Assembly: GCA_029269125.1 (NCBI GenBank)
Contig: JARHXX010000001.1
Coordinates: 248,001-312,000 of the forward strand
Direction: 5' to 3'
DNA length: 64,000 nucleotides
From: Kiritimatiellaeota bacterium B1221
GTDB taxonomy: Bacteria > Verrucomicrobiota > Kiritimatiellia > SS1-B-03-39 > UBA6053
Positions within the stretch are counted from its first letter, which is position 1, and each line of letters starts with the position of its first letter. The translations under genes were made by a program, and so were the position numbers. A model generated the notes under the pieces. It was given only the letters and a program-made list of their open reading frames with translations, was not told the origin of the DNA and ran no database searches. Of this stretch, positions 18,844 through 28,294 are shown piece after piece.

Positions 18844-18878
18844 CCCCCTTGTTCCGAAATTTCGGAGCAGGGGGTTTT
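18844..18878 (+). terminator. Intrinsic terminator after the Met/His-rich protein gene
   Basis: CCCCC-TTG-TTCCGAAA / TTTCGGA-GCA-GGGGG (18844-18874) forms a strong stem with small internal bulges, followed by TTTT. A 9-C run (18840-18848) forms its left base. Confidence 0.8.
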
Positions 18879-19018
18879 CTGTGCCCTGAACTATACAAAA
18901 TTGGGCCCGCAAGATTTTCTGCAAGGTTTTTAGAGTTTCCTGCTTTTTTTCCGCGGGGGCAGGCGTAGGATATCTGTGGATTAATTTCCGCCTTAAAACT
19001 ACAAACAAAAATTGAAAA

Positions 19019-21505
19019 ATGACCGATACCACCATTCCCGTAAAAATTAAGCCTTGCAATGAAATGACCGTGGATGAAATCCGCGAATTGATTCTCTACC
19101 ATTTGCGGTTCTCGCAGGCCACGACCCAGAGCCTTGCCACCAAGACAGATTGGCGCAAAGCCGTATCCGAAGTGGTAAACGACCTGTTGACCGAGCGCCT
19201 TATCAGCACGCAGAGTGCGCATCAGAAAAACGATGCCCGCCGGGTATACTATTTATCTCTCGAATATTTAATGGGACGTCTTTTAGACAACAACCTGCAC
19301 AGTGCCGGCATCCATGATAAAATGATGGCCGCTCTGGAGGATCTCGGTGTCAATTATGATGACCTGCGGGAAGATGAAAATGATATGGGACTTGGAAACG
19401 GCGGATTGGGCCGCTTGGCGGCATGCTTCCTCGACAGTATGGCCACCTTGGACCTCCCCTCCATCGGATATGGTATTCGTTATGAGTTTGGACTCTTCCG
19501 CCAGGAGTTCATCAAAGGGTACCAGATTGAACACCCCGATAACTGGTTGCGCTTTGGAAACATTTGGGAAATCATCCGTCCGGAATATGCCCAGAAAATC
19601 CCCGTCTACGGAGAAGTGCAGAGCGTTTTTGACGATGCCGGCCGCTATTTGCCCAAATGGATTAATACCCGTGAAGTGGTGGGAGTTCCCTACGATGTGC
19701 CCATCGCCGGCTTCGGCACCGAAACCGTAAACTTCCTGCGCCTGTGGGAAGCCCGCGCTTCTGAAGACCTTGACCTGAATATCTTTAATCAGGGGGGGTA
19801 CGTGGAAGCCGTTCAGGAAAAGAACATGTCGGAGGTCATTTCCAAAGTACTCTACCCCAATGACTCCACGGAAAACGGCAAAGAACTTCGTTTGGTGCAG
19901 CAGTACTTCTTTGTGGCCTGCTCCCTGCGAGATATCATCCGCCGCTTCAAACGCGAGCATTCCAACTGGGATGTATTCCCCGAGAAAGCAACTATTCAGC
20001 TGAACGACACCCACCCCGCGGTCGCCGTTCCCGAACTGATGCGTATCCTCCATGATGAAGAAGATCTGAGTTGGGACCACGCCTGGAGCATTGTCACCAG
20101 GACCTTCGCCTACACCAACCACACCCTGCTCCCCGAAGCATTGGAACGCTGGTCCGTACCTCTCTTCGGTAAAGTCCTCCCCCGTCACCTGCAGATTGTA
20201 TTTGAAATCAACAAACGCCACATGAAACAGGTGGCCGAGAAATGGCCGGGTGATACCCAGAAACTGAAAGACCTCTCTCTGGTGGAGGAAGGCAGCGTCA
20301 AGCATCTCCGCATGGCGCACCTGTCTGTGATTTCCTCCTACTCCGTAAACGGCGTAGCCGCACTGCATACCGAACTGTTGAAAAAACACCTCTTTTCGGA
20401 TTTCAACGAACTGTTCCCCGGACGTATCAATAACAAAACCAACGGCATCACCCCCCGCCGCTGGCTGTTGGCTTGTAATCCGGAATATGCAGAGCTCATT
20501 TCAGAAAAAATTGGCGACGAATGGCCCCGCGATCTCATGCAGCTGGATAAACTCTCCGCCTTTGCTGATGACGAAGCATACTGCGAACGCTTCATGGACA
20601 TCAAACTGAAGAACAAACAGAAACTTGCAGAAATCATCGAGAAAGACTGCGGCATCACCGTGGATCCCCATGCCTTGTTTGACGTACAGATCAAGCGGCT
20701 GCACGAATACAAACGTCAGCATTTAAATTTACTGCACATTCTCTATTTGTATCGCCGTCTGTTACAGGAACCTGATTTTGATATCGCCCCCCGCGTATTT
20801 ATCTTTGGTGCCAAAGCCGCGCCCGGATACGATTTGGCCAAAACCATTATCAAAGCCATCAATGCCGTGGGCAGCATCATCAACAACGATGAGCGCATTA
20901 ACGGAAAACTGAAAGTGGTCTTTCTCCCGAACTACCGCATCAGCCTGGCCGAACGGATTATTCCCGCAGCCGATCTGTCTGAGCAGATCTCCACCGCCGG
21001 TAAAGAAGCCAGTGGGACCGGAAACATGAAGCTGTCCCTCAACGGGGCCCTGACCATCGGAACCCTCGACGGTGCCAACATTGAAATCAAAGATGCGGTG
21101 GGTGATGAAAACATCTTCATCTTCGGCAAAACCGTTGAAGAAGTGGAGGCCATCTGGAAAGCCGGATACAACCCGCACGCAATTGTAGAAAAGAGCCCCA
21201 TGCTCCATGCTCTGCTCGAATGGATCGGCAGTGATTTCTTCACCCCCGGTGAACACAATGTGATGCTCTCCTTGAAACAGAGTCTGACCGACCACGGCGA
21301 CCCCTTCCTCGTGTTGGCGGACTTCGAAGACTACATCCGCGCCCAGCACGAAGTGGACGCTGCGTATAAAGACAGCAAAGGCTGGGCCCGCAAAGCGGTG
21401 CTGAATGCCGCCCGGGTGGGCATGTTCTCCAGTGACCGGACCATCAGCGAATACAATGATGACATCTGGAAATTGGACCCTGTGGAAGTGCAGGAGATTC
21501 CATGA
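19019..21505 (+). CDS. glgP: Glycogen/alpha-glucan phosphorylase
   Basis: 828 residues, the normal length of GT35 phosphorylases. It removes glucose-1-phosphate from the non-reducing ends of glycogen. Seen: [71 protein letters not shown], and the pyridoxal-phosphate lysine K671 in [17 protein letters not shown]. It shares ATGA with the following orn gene, so the two are translationally coupled. The debranching enzyme GlgX is encoded about 28 kb downstream (49474), so glycogen breakdown is possible; synthesis genes are not in the window. Confidence 0.96.
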   Translation: MTDTTIPVKIKPCNEMTVDEIRELILYHLRFSQATTQSLATKTDWRKAVSEVVNDLLTERLISTQSAHQKNDARRVYYLSLEYLMGRLLDNNLHSAGIHDKMMAALEDLGVNYDDLREDENDMGLGNGGLGRLAACFLDSMATLDLPSIGYGIRYEFGLFRQEFIKGYQIEHPDNWLRFGNIWEIIRPEYAQKIPVYGEVQSVFDDAGRYLPKWINTREVVGVPYDVPIAGFGTETVNFLRLWEARASEDLDLNIFNQGGYVEAVQEKNMSEVISKVLYPNDSTENGKELRLVQQYFFVACSLRDIIRRFKREHSNWDVFPEKATIQLNDTHPAVAVPELMRILHDEEDLSWDHAWSIVTRTFAYTNHTLLPEALERWSVPLFGKVLPRHLQIVFEINKRHMKQVAEKWPGDTQKLKDLSLVEEGSVKHLRMAHLSVISSYSVNGVAALHTELLKKHLFSDFNELFPGRINNKTNGITPRRWLLACNPEYAELISEKIGDEWPRDLMQLDKLSAFADDEAYCERFMDIKLKNKQKLAEIIEKDCGITVDPHALFDVQIKRLHEYKRQHLNLLHILYLYRRLLQEPDFDIAPRVFIFGAKAAPGYDLAKTIIKAINAVGSIINNDERINGKLKVVFLPNYRISLAERIIPAADLSEQISTAGKEASGTGNMKLSLNGALTIGTLDGANIEIKDAVGDENIFIFGKTVEEVEAIWKAGYNPHAIVEKSPMLHALLEWIGSDFFTPGEHNVMLSLKQSLTDHGDPFLVLADFEDYIRAQHEVDAAYKDSKGWARKAVLNAARVGMFSSDRTISEYNDDIWKLDPVEVQEIP

Positions 21506-22128
21506 GTCGCCCCCACCAGGCCCCCGGTTACCTCTGGCTCGATGCTGAATTTTCCAGCCTCGAGTTGGAGGAGGCCGAGATCTTACAGGTGGCTTTAATG
21601 GCCACCGACGCCAACCTCAAACGTCTCGCACCTCCTGAAAAAGATTTGGTCCTGTTCATAAAACGGGACAATGACCGGGGCATCAGCCCCTGGGTGAAAG
21701 AACATATCCCCCACATCGTCAGAGGCTGTCTTGGACCCAAAGCCGTCACCCTCGAAGATGCGGAAGTTCGACTCTGCAGCTACATTGACAGAGTAATGGG
21801 ACCTATTCAGGAATTACCCGGACAACGTCCGCTCATCGCCGGAAATTCCGTGCACAATGACTGGTATCTGTTTCGCAGACTCCTGCCCGGCATCCTTCGC
21901 CGCAGTCATTATCGGTTGCTTGACGTCTCCACCCTCAAAACCCAATGGACCGACTTCTGGGATCAGCCCCTCCCCCCCAAAGAAGATCCCGCCTTCATTA
22001 AACGTTATTTTCCCGAAGCAAATCTTCGTGAGGACATGGGGCAACACGATGCCTATTTTGATATACAGGCCAGTGTCGCGGAACTCGCTTTCTACCGGGA
22101 AAAGTTAGATCTGAAATCTAAAATCTAA
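21502..22128 (+). CDS. orn: Oligoribonuclease-like DEDDh 3'-5' exonuclease
   Basis: 208 residues overlapping glgP by 4 bp (ATGA). The oligoribonuclease pattern is complete: [17 protein letters not shown] with D14 and E16 (ExoI), [16 protein letters not shown] (ExoII), [11 protein letters not shown], and [17 protein letters not shown] with the H and D of ExoIII. Orn removes 2-5-mer RNAs and pGpG. It differs from E. coli Orn in the first motif (WLDAEFSS for WIDLEMTG) and has about 25 extra residues, so a close DEDDh relative is possible. Coupling to a phosphorylase gene is unusual and gives no clear functional hint. Confidence 0.82.
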   Translation: MSRPHQAPGYLWLDAEFSSLELEEAEILQVALMATDANLKRLAPPEKDLVLFIKRDNDRGISPWVKEHIPHIVRGCLGPKAVTLEDAEVRLCSYIDRVMGPIQELPGQRPLIAGNSVHNDWYLFRRLLPGILRRSHYRLLDVSTLKTQWTDFWDQPLPPKEDPAFIKRYFPEANLREDMGQHDAYFDIQASVAELAFYREKLDLKSKI

Positions 22129-22181
22129 CCTCATACGTCCGACCTCCGATTTCAGACTTCCGACCTCAGCCCCCCCCCATT

Positions 22182-24182
22182 ATGCCCTCCCCAGACCTTC
22201 AGGAAATCGAAGACCGTGAACAAGGTCCCCGCCATCTGAGCGGTAAAGCCGGACTCTTGGTCACCGGTCTGGCGGCCACCTGGTCGATCTTCCAACTGCT
22301 CATCGCCAAAACCTGGACCCTCAATGCCGAGGTCGTCCGATCCGTCCACCTGTCCTTCGCGATCGCGCTGGTGTTTCTTAGCTTCCCCATGTTCCGCAAG
22401 GGACGCTTTCCCAAACTCAGCCCCCGGGACCGTCTGCCATGGTGGGATATCGCCGCCGCCCTGCTCGCAGCCCTGTGCGCCCTCTATATCGTTTTCGACC
22501 GCGAAGGCCTCGCCCAACGCATTGGCGCACCGCTCCCCCGCGATATGATTGCCGGAGGCCTGCTGCTTTTCTTTCTGCTTGAAGCCGCCCGCCGCGCGGT
22601 CGGTCCCGCCCTGCCCTGTGTCGCCGGATTTTTCGTTTTTTACAGCCTGTTCAGCGAATCCTTTCCCGGCGTACTCGCCACTGCCGCCACCCCGCTCTCC
22701 CGTATCATCGAAACCCTTTCCCTGAGCACCCAGGGCATCTTCGGCGTTCCGCTCGAAGTCTCTGCCAATACCGTTTTCCTGTTCGTGCTGTTCGGCGCCC
22801 TGCTGGAAAAAGCGGGCGGAGGAAAATACTTTATCGACCTCGCCTTCAGCCTGCTCGGCGGATTTCGGGGAGGGCCGGCCAAAGCCTCCGTCCTCGCCAG
22901 CGGACTCACCGGCATGATCAGTGGCAGCAGTATCGCCAATACCGTCACCACCGGCACCTTCACCATTCCCCTCATGAAACGGGCCGGTTACCCCGCCGTC
23001 AAAGCGGGAGCCATCGAAGTGGCCGCCAGCACCAACGGACAGCTCATGCCCCCCATCATGGGCGCCGCCGCGTTCATCATCGCCGAAACCTGCAACATGC
23101 CTTACGCCGCAGTCGTGCGCGCAGCCTTTCTGCCCGCAACCATTTCCTATCTGGCTCTGCTCTACATCACCCACCTCGAAGCCTGCAAACTCAACCTCAC
23201 CCCCATCCCCCGTTCAGAACTTCCCCCTTTGGGTAAAACTTTTATTGGCGGACTTCACTTTCTTATTCCCCTCGCCGCCCTGATGTACCTGCTCATTATC
23301 GAGCGGCGCAGTCCCCGCTACGCCGCGCTTATCGGCATTCTGGCACTGGTGGGCGTGGTACTGGCGCAACATCTCATTTCCGAAGGTCGGAAAGGGCTCA
23401 AGACCGCGCTTCCGATCATCGGAAACGGGCTCGTGAGCGGGGCAAAAAACATGATGGCCATTGGCGTCGCGGTCGCAGCCGCCGGCATCATTGTGGGCGT
23501 ACTCAGTCTGGGCCTGAGCAGTCAGGTGACCGAAGTCATCCGCATTCTCTCCGGAGGCACCCTGGCCGGCATGCTGATAGTGACCGCCGTGGTCAGTTTG
23601 ATTCTGGGCATGGGGCTTCCCACCACGGCTAACTACATTGTGATGGCCAGCCTCACCGCCCGTGCAATCGAGAGTCTCGCCGGCGGCTTTGGTTTGGAAC
23701 TCCCCCTCATCGCCATTCATCTGTTTGTGTTCTATTTCGGGATCCTCTCTGATGACACGCCGCCGGTGGGCCTTTCCGCCTATGCCGCGGCCGCCATCTC
23801 CAAAGCCGATCCCATCAAAACCGGCATTCAGGGTTTCCTCTACGATATCCGCACTGCCATCCTCCCCTTTATGTTCCTGTTTAACCACCGTCTGCTGCTC
23901 ATCGGGGTCCACGGTCCCCTGGAACTGATGTGGGTCATCCTCACCGCCCTCGCCGGTATGTTTGCTTTTGCCGCCGCCACCCAGGGATTCCTCCGGCGCA
24001 AAAATCATCTTTGGGAAAGCGGGCTTCTGCTGCTCAGCACCTGGATCCTCTTCCGCCCCGGCTCTCTCAATGGTTTATACGACTTTGGTGAAAGCGGTTG
24101 GGCGGTGGCCGGACTGCTGATTTATGCGGGGGTCTTTATTCTTCAGGGCCTCACTCCCCGTAATGCGTCTTCACCCGAATGA
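22182..24182 (+). CDS. TRAP transporter fused permease (4TM + 12TM)
   Basis: 666 residues, almost wholly hydrophobic. The N-terminal ~170 residues act as the small DctQ-like part; the rest is the large DctM-like part with LFGALLEKAGGGKYFIDLAF, GLTGMISGSSIANTVTTG, EVAASTNGQLMPPIMGAAAF and LGMGLPTTANYIVMASL, all typical of TRAP-TAXI fused permeases, which take up organic acids with a Na+ or H+ gradient. The periplasmic TAXI-type binding protein normally encoded beside it is absent from this window, so it must lie elsewhere or be missing. A 9-C tract (22170-22178) sits where the ribosome site would be, 3 bp before the ATG. The 3' end overlaps the toxin gene by 32 bp. Confidence 0.9.
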   Translation: MPSPDLQEIEDREQGPRHLSGKAGLLVTGLAATWSIFQLLIAKTWTLNAEVVRSVHLSFAIALVFLSFPMFRKGRFPKLSPRDRLPWWDIAAALLAALCALYIVFDREGLAQRIGAPLPRDMIAGGLLLFFLLEAARRAVGPALPCVAGFFVFYSLFSESFPGVLATAATPLSRIIETLSLSTQGIFGVPLEVSANTVFLFVLFGALLEKAGGGKYFIDLAFSLLGGFRGGPAKASVLASGLTGMISGSSIANTVTTGTFTIPLMKRAGYPAVKAGAIEVAASTNGQLMPPIMGAAAFIIAETCNMPYAAVVRAAFLPATISYLALLYITHLEACKLNLTPIPRSELPPLGKTFIGGLHFLIPLAALMYLLIIERRSPRYAALIGILALVGVVLAQHLISEGRKGLKTALPIIGNGLVSGAKNMMAIGVAVAAAGIIVGVLSLGLSSQVTEVIRILSGGTLAGMLIVTAVVSLILGMGLPTTANYIVMASLTARAIESLAGGFGLELPLIAIHLFVFYFGILSDDTPPVGLSAYAAAAISKADPIKTGIQGFLYDIRTAILPFMFLFNHRLLLIGVHGPLELMWVILTALAGMFAFAAATQGFLRRKNHLWESGLLLLSTWILFRPGSLNGLYDFGESGWAVAGLLIYAGVFILQGLTPRNASSPE

Positions 24183-24405
24183 TCATCAAAACCAATTCTG
24201 AATCTTTAATCGAATAAACCATACGGCCCTCATAACTCAAGCGCACAGAATAGTATCCTTTTAGATTACCCACTAAAGCTTTACCTGAATATGGATCTGT
24301 GGCGATTCGGTTACGTAAGATCTGTTTTAATTTATTTTGAAGCTTGGGCGTAAGCTTTTTAACGTCTTTACTCGCTTTTTTTGAAAACCGAATCTGATAG
24401 ATCAC
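24151..24405 (-). CDS. RelE-superfamily mRNA interferase toxin, Txe/YoeB type
   Basis: 84 residues, the length of YoeB. The build is that of RelE-fold ribosome-dependent RNases: IRFSKKASKDVKKL, LKGYYSVRLSYEGRMVYSI and the C-terminal IIRVKTHYGE with the His-Tyr pair used in catalysis and the Arg in GRMVY. The glutamate that serves as general base in E. coli YoeB is not obvious in the GKALVGNLKG stretch, so activity may differ. It overlaps the antitoxin gene by 4 bp (ATGA), with the antitoxin first. Its 3' end overlaps the TRAP gene on the opposite strand. Confidence 0.87.
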   Translation of the reverse strand: MIYQIRFSKKASKDVKKLTPKLQNKLKQILRNRIATDPYSGKALVGNLKGYYSVRLSYEGRMVYSIKDSELVLMIIRVKTHYGE

Positions 24406-24662
24406 TGTTTTTCGCCAAAGACGTCTTCAAAAGATAAGGTTTCCCCTGCTTCGACTTCCGAACAGGCCTTTTCAAAACCTTCTTTAAAACCGGGAGCAGA
24501 TAATAAATCTAAGGTTTCCTGAAGACTCTCATACTCATCTTGAGACATCAGCACCGCATCCCCACTCCGGTAACGAATATGATAAATCTCATGCCGCTCT
24601 TTGGCGGACTTTAATAGCTCGAAAAATCCTTTTCGCGCATCTGTAGCTGTCATAGTGGTCAT
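24402..24662 (-). CDS. YefM/Phd-family antitoxin
   Basis: 86 residues from the ATG at 24662. The frame stays open further upstream, but those codons lie inside the operator palindrome at 24680-24697. MTTMTATDARKGFFELLKSA matches the dimerising, DNA-binding N-terminus of YefM/Phd. DAVLMSQDEYESLQETLDLL is the conserved core, and the acidic tail (EVEAGETLSFEDVF) should wrap the toxin. It neutralises the downstream toxin and represses the operon together with it. No clear Shine-Dalgarno is seen; a start at 24653 is the alternative. Confidence 0.85.
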   Translation of the reverse strand: MTTMTATDARKGFFELLKSAKERHEIYHIRYRSGDAVLMSQDEYESLQETLDLLSAPGFKEGFEKACSEVEAGETLSFEDVFGEKQ

Positions 24663-24679
24663 GAGAAAATAATAGAAAG

Positions 24680-24697
24680 TGTACATATAATAGTACA
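24680..24697 (-). promoter_or_regulatory. Operator palindrome TGTAC-N8-GTACA of the toxin-antitoxin operon
   Basis: Perfect dyad TGTAC (24680-24684) / GTACA (24693-24697). Its core matches the TGTACA hexamers known to bind YefM-YoeB in E. coli. On the minus strand a TATTAT -10-like element lies inside it, so binding would block RNA polymerase. It sits between the argJ stop (24707) and the antitoxin start. Confidence 0.8.
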
Positions 24698-24706
24698 ACT
24701 AAAAAA

Positions 24707-25915
24707 TCAAAACATGTTGATCCGCACGTACTCTTCGGTGCAGTCGCAAGTGTAAAGCACCGCTTCCCCTGCGCCACCGGTGCCGAGATCGAGGCGAACG
24801 GTGTAGCGGTTGCTATGAAGGATTTTCTTCAAGGCTTCCGCGTCCGGTAATGCAGGCGTGCTGTCGATCAGAATGGGCAACTCATCGTACCAGATACTCA
24901 GCTTGTCCACGTCAATATCCACCCCACAATAGCCCAGCACATCCACCATCCGGCTCCAAGCCGGATAAGTGCCGGCCATGCCGGTTTTCACCAGAAACGA
25001 GTTGGCAATCGCCCGCAACGCTTTATCCGCCTCTTGATCGGACACCGCCCCCTGTGCCTGCAATTCAATAAACTTGGTCATCCCCTCCCCGTCCCACACG
25101 ATCTTCATGGCTAAATCAAAAATGACCCCGTTGAGGGCGGTTTGGAACAGCACCCAATCGGGATGATCCGGGTTCAGGCTATCGTTGTCGGCCCCACCGT
25201 TGGCGAAACAGATCACCGAATCATTGGTGCTGGTGTCCCCGTCGATCGAAATTTTATTAAAGGAGCGGCTAACCGCGGTTTTTAACGCCTCACGCAAATC
25301 GGCAGCCTCAATTTTGGCATCAGTACAAATATAAGACAGCATGGTAGCCATATTGGGCTCGATCATCCCCGCGCCTTTGCAACACCCGCCGATGGTGACC
25401 GTCTTTCCGTCTACGACAATGGTGGTGCTACACATTTTGGGACGGGTATCCGTGGTCATAATCGCTTTGGCGGTGTCGGCACCCCCTTCGGCTGAAAGCG
25501 CCTCAGATAACATTGCAATCCCCTGCCTTACCGGCGGCATGTTCATGGGTTTGCCAATGCTTCCCGTGGAAGAAACCAAAACTTCATCAGCAGAGAGTCC
25601 CAGCAGGCCCGCCGTTTTCTCCGCCATTTCCTGCGCATCCAACACGCCCTGTTTCCCCGTGCAGGCGTTGGCATTGCCACTGTTCACAATCACCGCTCTG
25701 GCCCGGCCGGTTTTGCAGGTCTCAATCCCCATCTTCACCGGTGCCGCCTGAATTTTATTGGTGGTGAACATTCCGGCAACCACCGTATCCTGAACATCGG
25801 AAACAATCAGGGCCATATCGGATTTTGCGGGGTCCGCCTTGATACCGGCATGCACACCTGCGGAACGGAAACCGGGAGGAAGAAGAAAAGATTCAGTAAA
25901 AAGAGGAGGATTCAT
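24707..25915 (-). CDS. argJ: Bifunctional ornithine acetyltransferase / N-acetylglutamate synthase
   Basis: 402 residues, normal length. ArgJ transfers acetyl from N-acetylornithine to glutamate in the cyclic arginine pathway. The self-processing site is visible as EPNMATMLSY, where T191 becomes the nucleophile at the N-terminus of the β chain. VIVNSGNANACTG, SSTGSIG (oxyanion hole) and TNDSVICFANG are the other hallmarks, and the C-terminus EEYVRINMF is also typical. Its start overlaps the stop of the preceding 311-residue gene (ATGA), so it is coupled to it. Other arg genes are not in the window. Confidence 0.95.
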   Translation of the reverse strand: MNPPLFTESFLLPPGFRSAGVHAGIKADPAKSDMALIVSDVQDTVVAGMFTTNKIQAAPVKMGIETCKTGRARAVIVNSGNANACTGKQGVLDAQEMAEKTAGLLGLSADEVLVSSTGSIGKPMNMPPVRQGIAMLSEALSAEGGADTAKAIMTTDTRPKMCSTTIVVDGKTVTIGGCCKGAGMIEPNMATMLSYICTDAKIEAADLREALKTAVSRSFNKISIDGDTSTNDSVICFANGGADNDSLNPDHPDWVLFQTALNGVIFDLAMKIVWDGEGMTKFIELQAQGAVSDQEADKALRAIANSFLVKTGMAGTYPAWSRMVDVLGYCGVDIDVDKLSIWYDELPILIDSTPALPDAEALKKILHSNRYTVRLDLGTGGAGEAVLYTCDCTEEYVRINMF

Positions 25916-26847
25916 AGAGAGGGCGTGGGTTCTTGCTGTTTATCTAAATGTGCTTGATAGGCTTCCACACGCTGTAGAAGCTCAAAATCAACTTGTACAT
26001 AAATTAAATCATTGTGATGGCGAATCAATTGTCCATCCGGTCGTTGCCTTAAAATAAAATGTTTGGGTTTGTTGTCGAGAATACGAAAACCTTTCGCTTC
26101 CAATTCCCGATTCACCCGCTTACTCAACTGCTCTAACTCTTTTGGCGTCATGAGCCCCTGCTCCATGGCGGCTTGCGCATCCAAACCCGGCACCCACGCA
26201 TAGATCGAAAAATACTGGCGCTTTTCCAATAGGTGAACCTGCATACCATCCGGTACATGCGACTGGTCCCGCACCATCATTCGCTGATGAACGGTAAAGT
26301 CGGACTTCCGCCGTCCCAGCTGCCAACCGGGCAAATCCCGGGGCGCACAATAAATCGCCATGGGGCGCTTGGTCCGCACATGCAGGTCCGGAGGACCGAA
26401 GTTGGATTGGCGCAACTCCTCTACCAAACCAAACTCTTCAAACGGAGAGTTAAAACTCGCCCCGTTTTTCGCAGTCAGCTCAGGAAATTCTCCGGACAGT
26501 TCCCCCGGTACATTTTCCGCAATCCGGGAAACCTTGATCAGCAGATCCAGGGGCGCGGATTCTTCAGGGTTGGAGGGGAAAAAATATACGGTGCCGGTAC
26601 TTCCACGCAGCCGTTGACCCTCTTTGACAAACTTCCGATTCTGATACCAGTTCTCCGGTCGCAAGTGAGACAAATGATGCCAACCCCAGCGGGTCACATA
26701 CAGAAAGCCTCCATCTGCATCCGGCGTGCGGATATACGGAACCCCGAAAGATCGAATATGGTAGATGTCAGGAACCTTGGCAAAAGTGAGCGCAACCTGT
26801 TCAGGCGGTAAGGGCTGGTCTGCTTTACAAAGGTCAGTTTCCTGCAT
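25912..26847 (-). CDS. Hypothetical protein translationally coupled to argJ (kinase-like motifs)
   Basis: 311 residues, family not recognised. No signal peptide or membrane segment. The central part has YFSIYAWVPGLDAQAAMEQG followed by ELEAKGFRILDNKPKHFILR and HHNDLIYVQVDFELLQRV. The D-x-KPxHFIL ... VDFELL order recalls the catalytic loop and metal-binding Asp of degenerate protein-kinase/APH-fold proteins, but this is only a resemblance. It lies in a three-gene run: an exported protein gene ends 9 bp upstream, and argJ starts within its stop codon. Confidence 0.6.
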   Translation of the reverse strand: MQETDLCKADQPLPPEQVALTFAKVPDIYHIRSFGVPYIRTPDADGGFLYVTRWGWHHLSHLRPENWYQNRKFVKEGQRLRGSTGTVYFFPSNPEESAPLDLLIKVSRIAENVPGELSGEFPELTAKNGASFNSPFEEFGLVEELRQSNFGPPDLHVRTKRPMAIYCAPRDLPGWQLGRRKSDFTVHQRMMVRDQSHVPDGMQVHLLEKRQYFSIYAWVPGLDAQAAMEQGLMTPKELEQLSKRVNRELEAKGFRILDNKPKHFILRQRPDGQLIRHHNDLIYVQVDFELLQRVEAYQAHLDKQQEPTPSL

Positions 26848-26856
26848 AAGAAATCT

Positions 26857-27708
26857 CTAAAGTTGTTTTATGGATAAGAGGCCTAATTGCAGTTTCGATT
26901 TCGACACGGCCATTTCTTTTTCTGTTTCTGGAGAAGAACTCGTAAACATAGCATGCAGCGGATAAAAAAAGACGAGTGCCGTTTGATCTTGTTTAACTTT
27001 CACATGAATTGGAGAGGAATGAGCTTCAAAAACCGGTTGCGGAACTTTTTTCGAAAAACGATTTTTATCCGTGGGATAATAGATCACATCCACAAACTTC
27101 GCAAAATCATATTCACCCGTCAGCGAAACGCCTTCATGTTTCAATGCTTCAGCAGTCAACGACAAACTGAGGCCCAGGGTTCGACTTTGAAAATCACCGG
27201 GAACAACCCCTTCCGGAGAAACCGGATCCTTTTCAAAAGATGTTGGATACACGATCTTCATTGGATCCCGAAAAACAGCTTTCTTTTGGTAGTCCAGATT
27301 CATGGTCGCAAACGCAATTTGGGTGACCGACCCCATTTGGGAGGCTTTTTCAAGGAATTCCGTATGATCTAAATCCATAAGATTCGAGAACAGATCCCCT
27401 GTGTTCTTCATGGATCCGTCAAGATCTGAAAGAGATTTGAGATCCGGCAGAACTGCAGCTTCCAAGACCTCATTTTTAAGGAGATTAAAATCCGCAAAAG
27501 ACATTTCAAGTATCCGAAAAGAAACCTGAAGTTCTGATCCGAATCCCATCTTGGTGATTTCAACTTCTGCATCCCGTTCCCCCAAAGATTTAGAAGGTCC
27601 TTTGCCAAAGGGATCTGACGGAACCTCCGCCCCCACAGATGCAAATGGCGCCAAGAAAACACCCAGGGCACCTAAAAGAAAAGAGGAAAGTATTTTCATA
27701 TTGTACAT
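26857..27708 (-). CDS. Hypothetical exported protein
   Basis: About 283 residues; starts at 27708 (AGG close by) or 27699 are equally plausible, both giving a signal peptide around MKILSSFLLGALGVFLAPFASVGAE split by the Ala-x-Ala site. The longer frame to 27828 runs into the rpsI terminator and is rejected. The mature part mixes acidic helices and β segments, with GDFQSRTLGLSLSLTAEALK and GEYDFAKFVDVIYYP, reminiscent of domains in secretin-associated proteins. No family can be named. It begins about 100 bp after the rpsI terminator and heads the run leading to argJ. Confidence 0.6.
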   Translation of the reverse strand: MYNMKILSSFLLGALGVFLAPFASVGAEVPSDPFGKGPSKSLGERDAEVEITKMGFGSELQVSFRILEMSFADFNLLKNEVLEAAVLPDLKSLSDLDGSMKNTGDLFSNLMDLDHTEFLEKASQMGSVTQIAFATMNLDYQKKAVFRDPMKIVYPTSFEKDPVSPEGVVPGDFQSRTLGLSLSLTAEALKHEGVSLTGEYDFAKFVDVIYYPTDKNRFSKKVPQPVFEAHSSPIHVKVKQDQTALVFFYPLHAMFTSSSPETEKEMAVSKSKLQLGLLSIKQL

Positions 27709-27811
27709 ATGACCTGCCCCCGCATGATTTGTCGATTTCAATTTAGGGCAAAAGTTTTGGCGGACAGTCCTGCGAAACCAAGCACCGCCCACCAAATATT
27801 TCAGGCCATAA

Positions 27812-27844
27812 AAAAACCCCGGAGACAAATCCCTCGGGGTTTTT
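27812..27844 (-). terminator. Intrinsic terminator of rplM-rpsI
   Basis: AAAAACCCCG (27812-27821) pairs with CGGGGTTTTT (27835-27844). It lies 32 bp past the rpsI stop, with a U-tract in the minus direction. Confidence 0.88.
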
Positions 27845-27875
27845 CGAATTGGGCAAAGCCCAAAGCAACGCTGGC

Positions 27876-28280
27876 TTAACGTTTTGAGAACTGGAAACGT
27901 TTGCGGGCACCGGGTTGACCGGGCTTTTTACGTTCTTTCATCCGGTCATCACGGGTGAGGCAGCCTTTGGCTTTCAACACATCGCGGTATTCCGCATCAA
28001 TTTCAACCAATGCACGGGAAATGCCGTGACGCAGAGCTCCGGCCTGGCCGGCTTTTCCACCACCGTCGAGACGGGCTTGGACATCAAATTTCTCTTTCAC
28101 ATCCACATATTCCAGTGGCTGTTCAATGTAGGAGCACTGTACAGCGTTTCCGAAGTACTGAGTGAACTCTTTACCGTTCACGAAAATTTTGCCGACGCCG
28201 GGTGTCAAACGGACACGAGCCACAGAAGTTTTGCGGCGGCCGGTAGCGATAGTGGGCTGGTTGGAAGTCTGGGTTGCCAT
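27876..28280 (-). CDS. rpsI: 30S ribosomal protein S9
   Basis: 134 residues. ATGRRKTSVARVRLTPGVGK at the start and RDDRMKERKKPGQPGARKRF with the terminal QFSKR tail are diagnostic of uS9; the tail reaches the P-site tRNA. It has AAGGAA before the ATG and follows rplM by 14 bp, the classical order of this operon. A strong terminator follows. Confidence 0.97.
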   Translation of the reverse strand: MATQTSNQPTIATGRRKTSVARVRLTPGVGKIFVNGKEFTQYFGNAVQCSYIEQPLEYVDVKEKFDVQARLDGGGKAGQAGALRHGISRALVEIDAEYRDVLKAKGCLTRDDRMKERKKPGQPGARKRFQFSKR

Positions 28281-28294
28281 AAATGTTCCTTAAA

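Noticed and set aside
17771..19222. 483-residue open frame on the minus strand
   Set aside because: It is the antisense of the Met/His-rich protein and glgP; composition is His/Gly-rich by mirror of Met codons and no family is recognisable.
22152..24008. Two long minus-strand frames (340 and 264 residues), Gly/Glu-rich
   Set aside because: Antisense of the TRAP permease gene; low-complexity translation with no domain.
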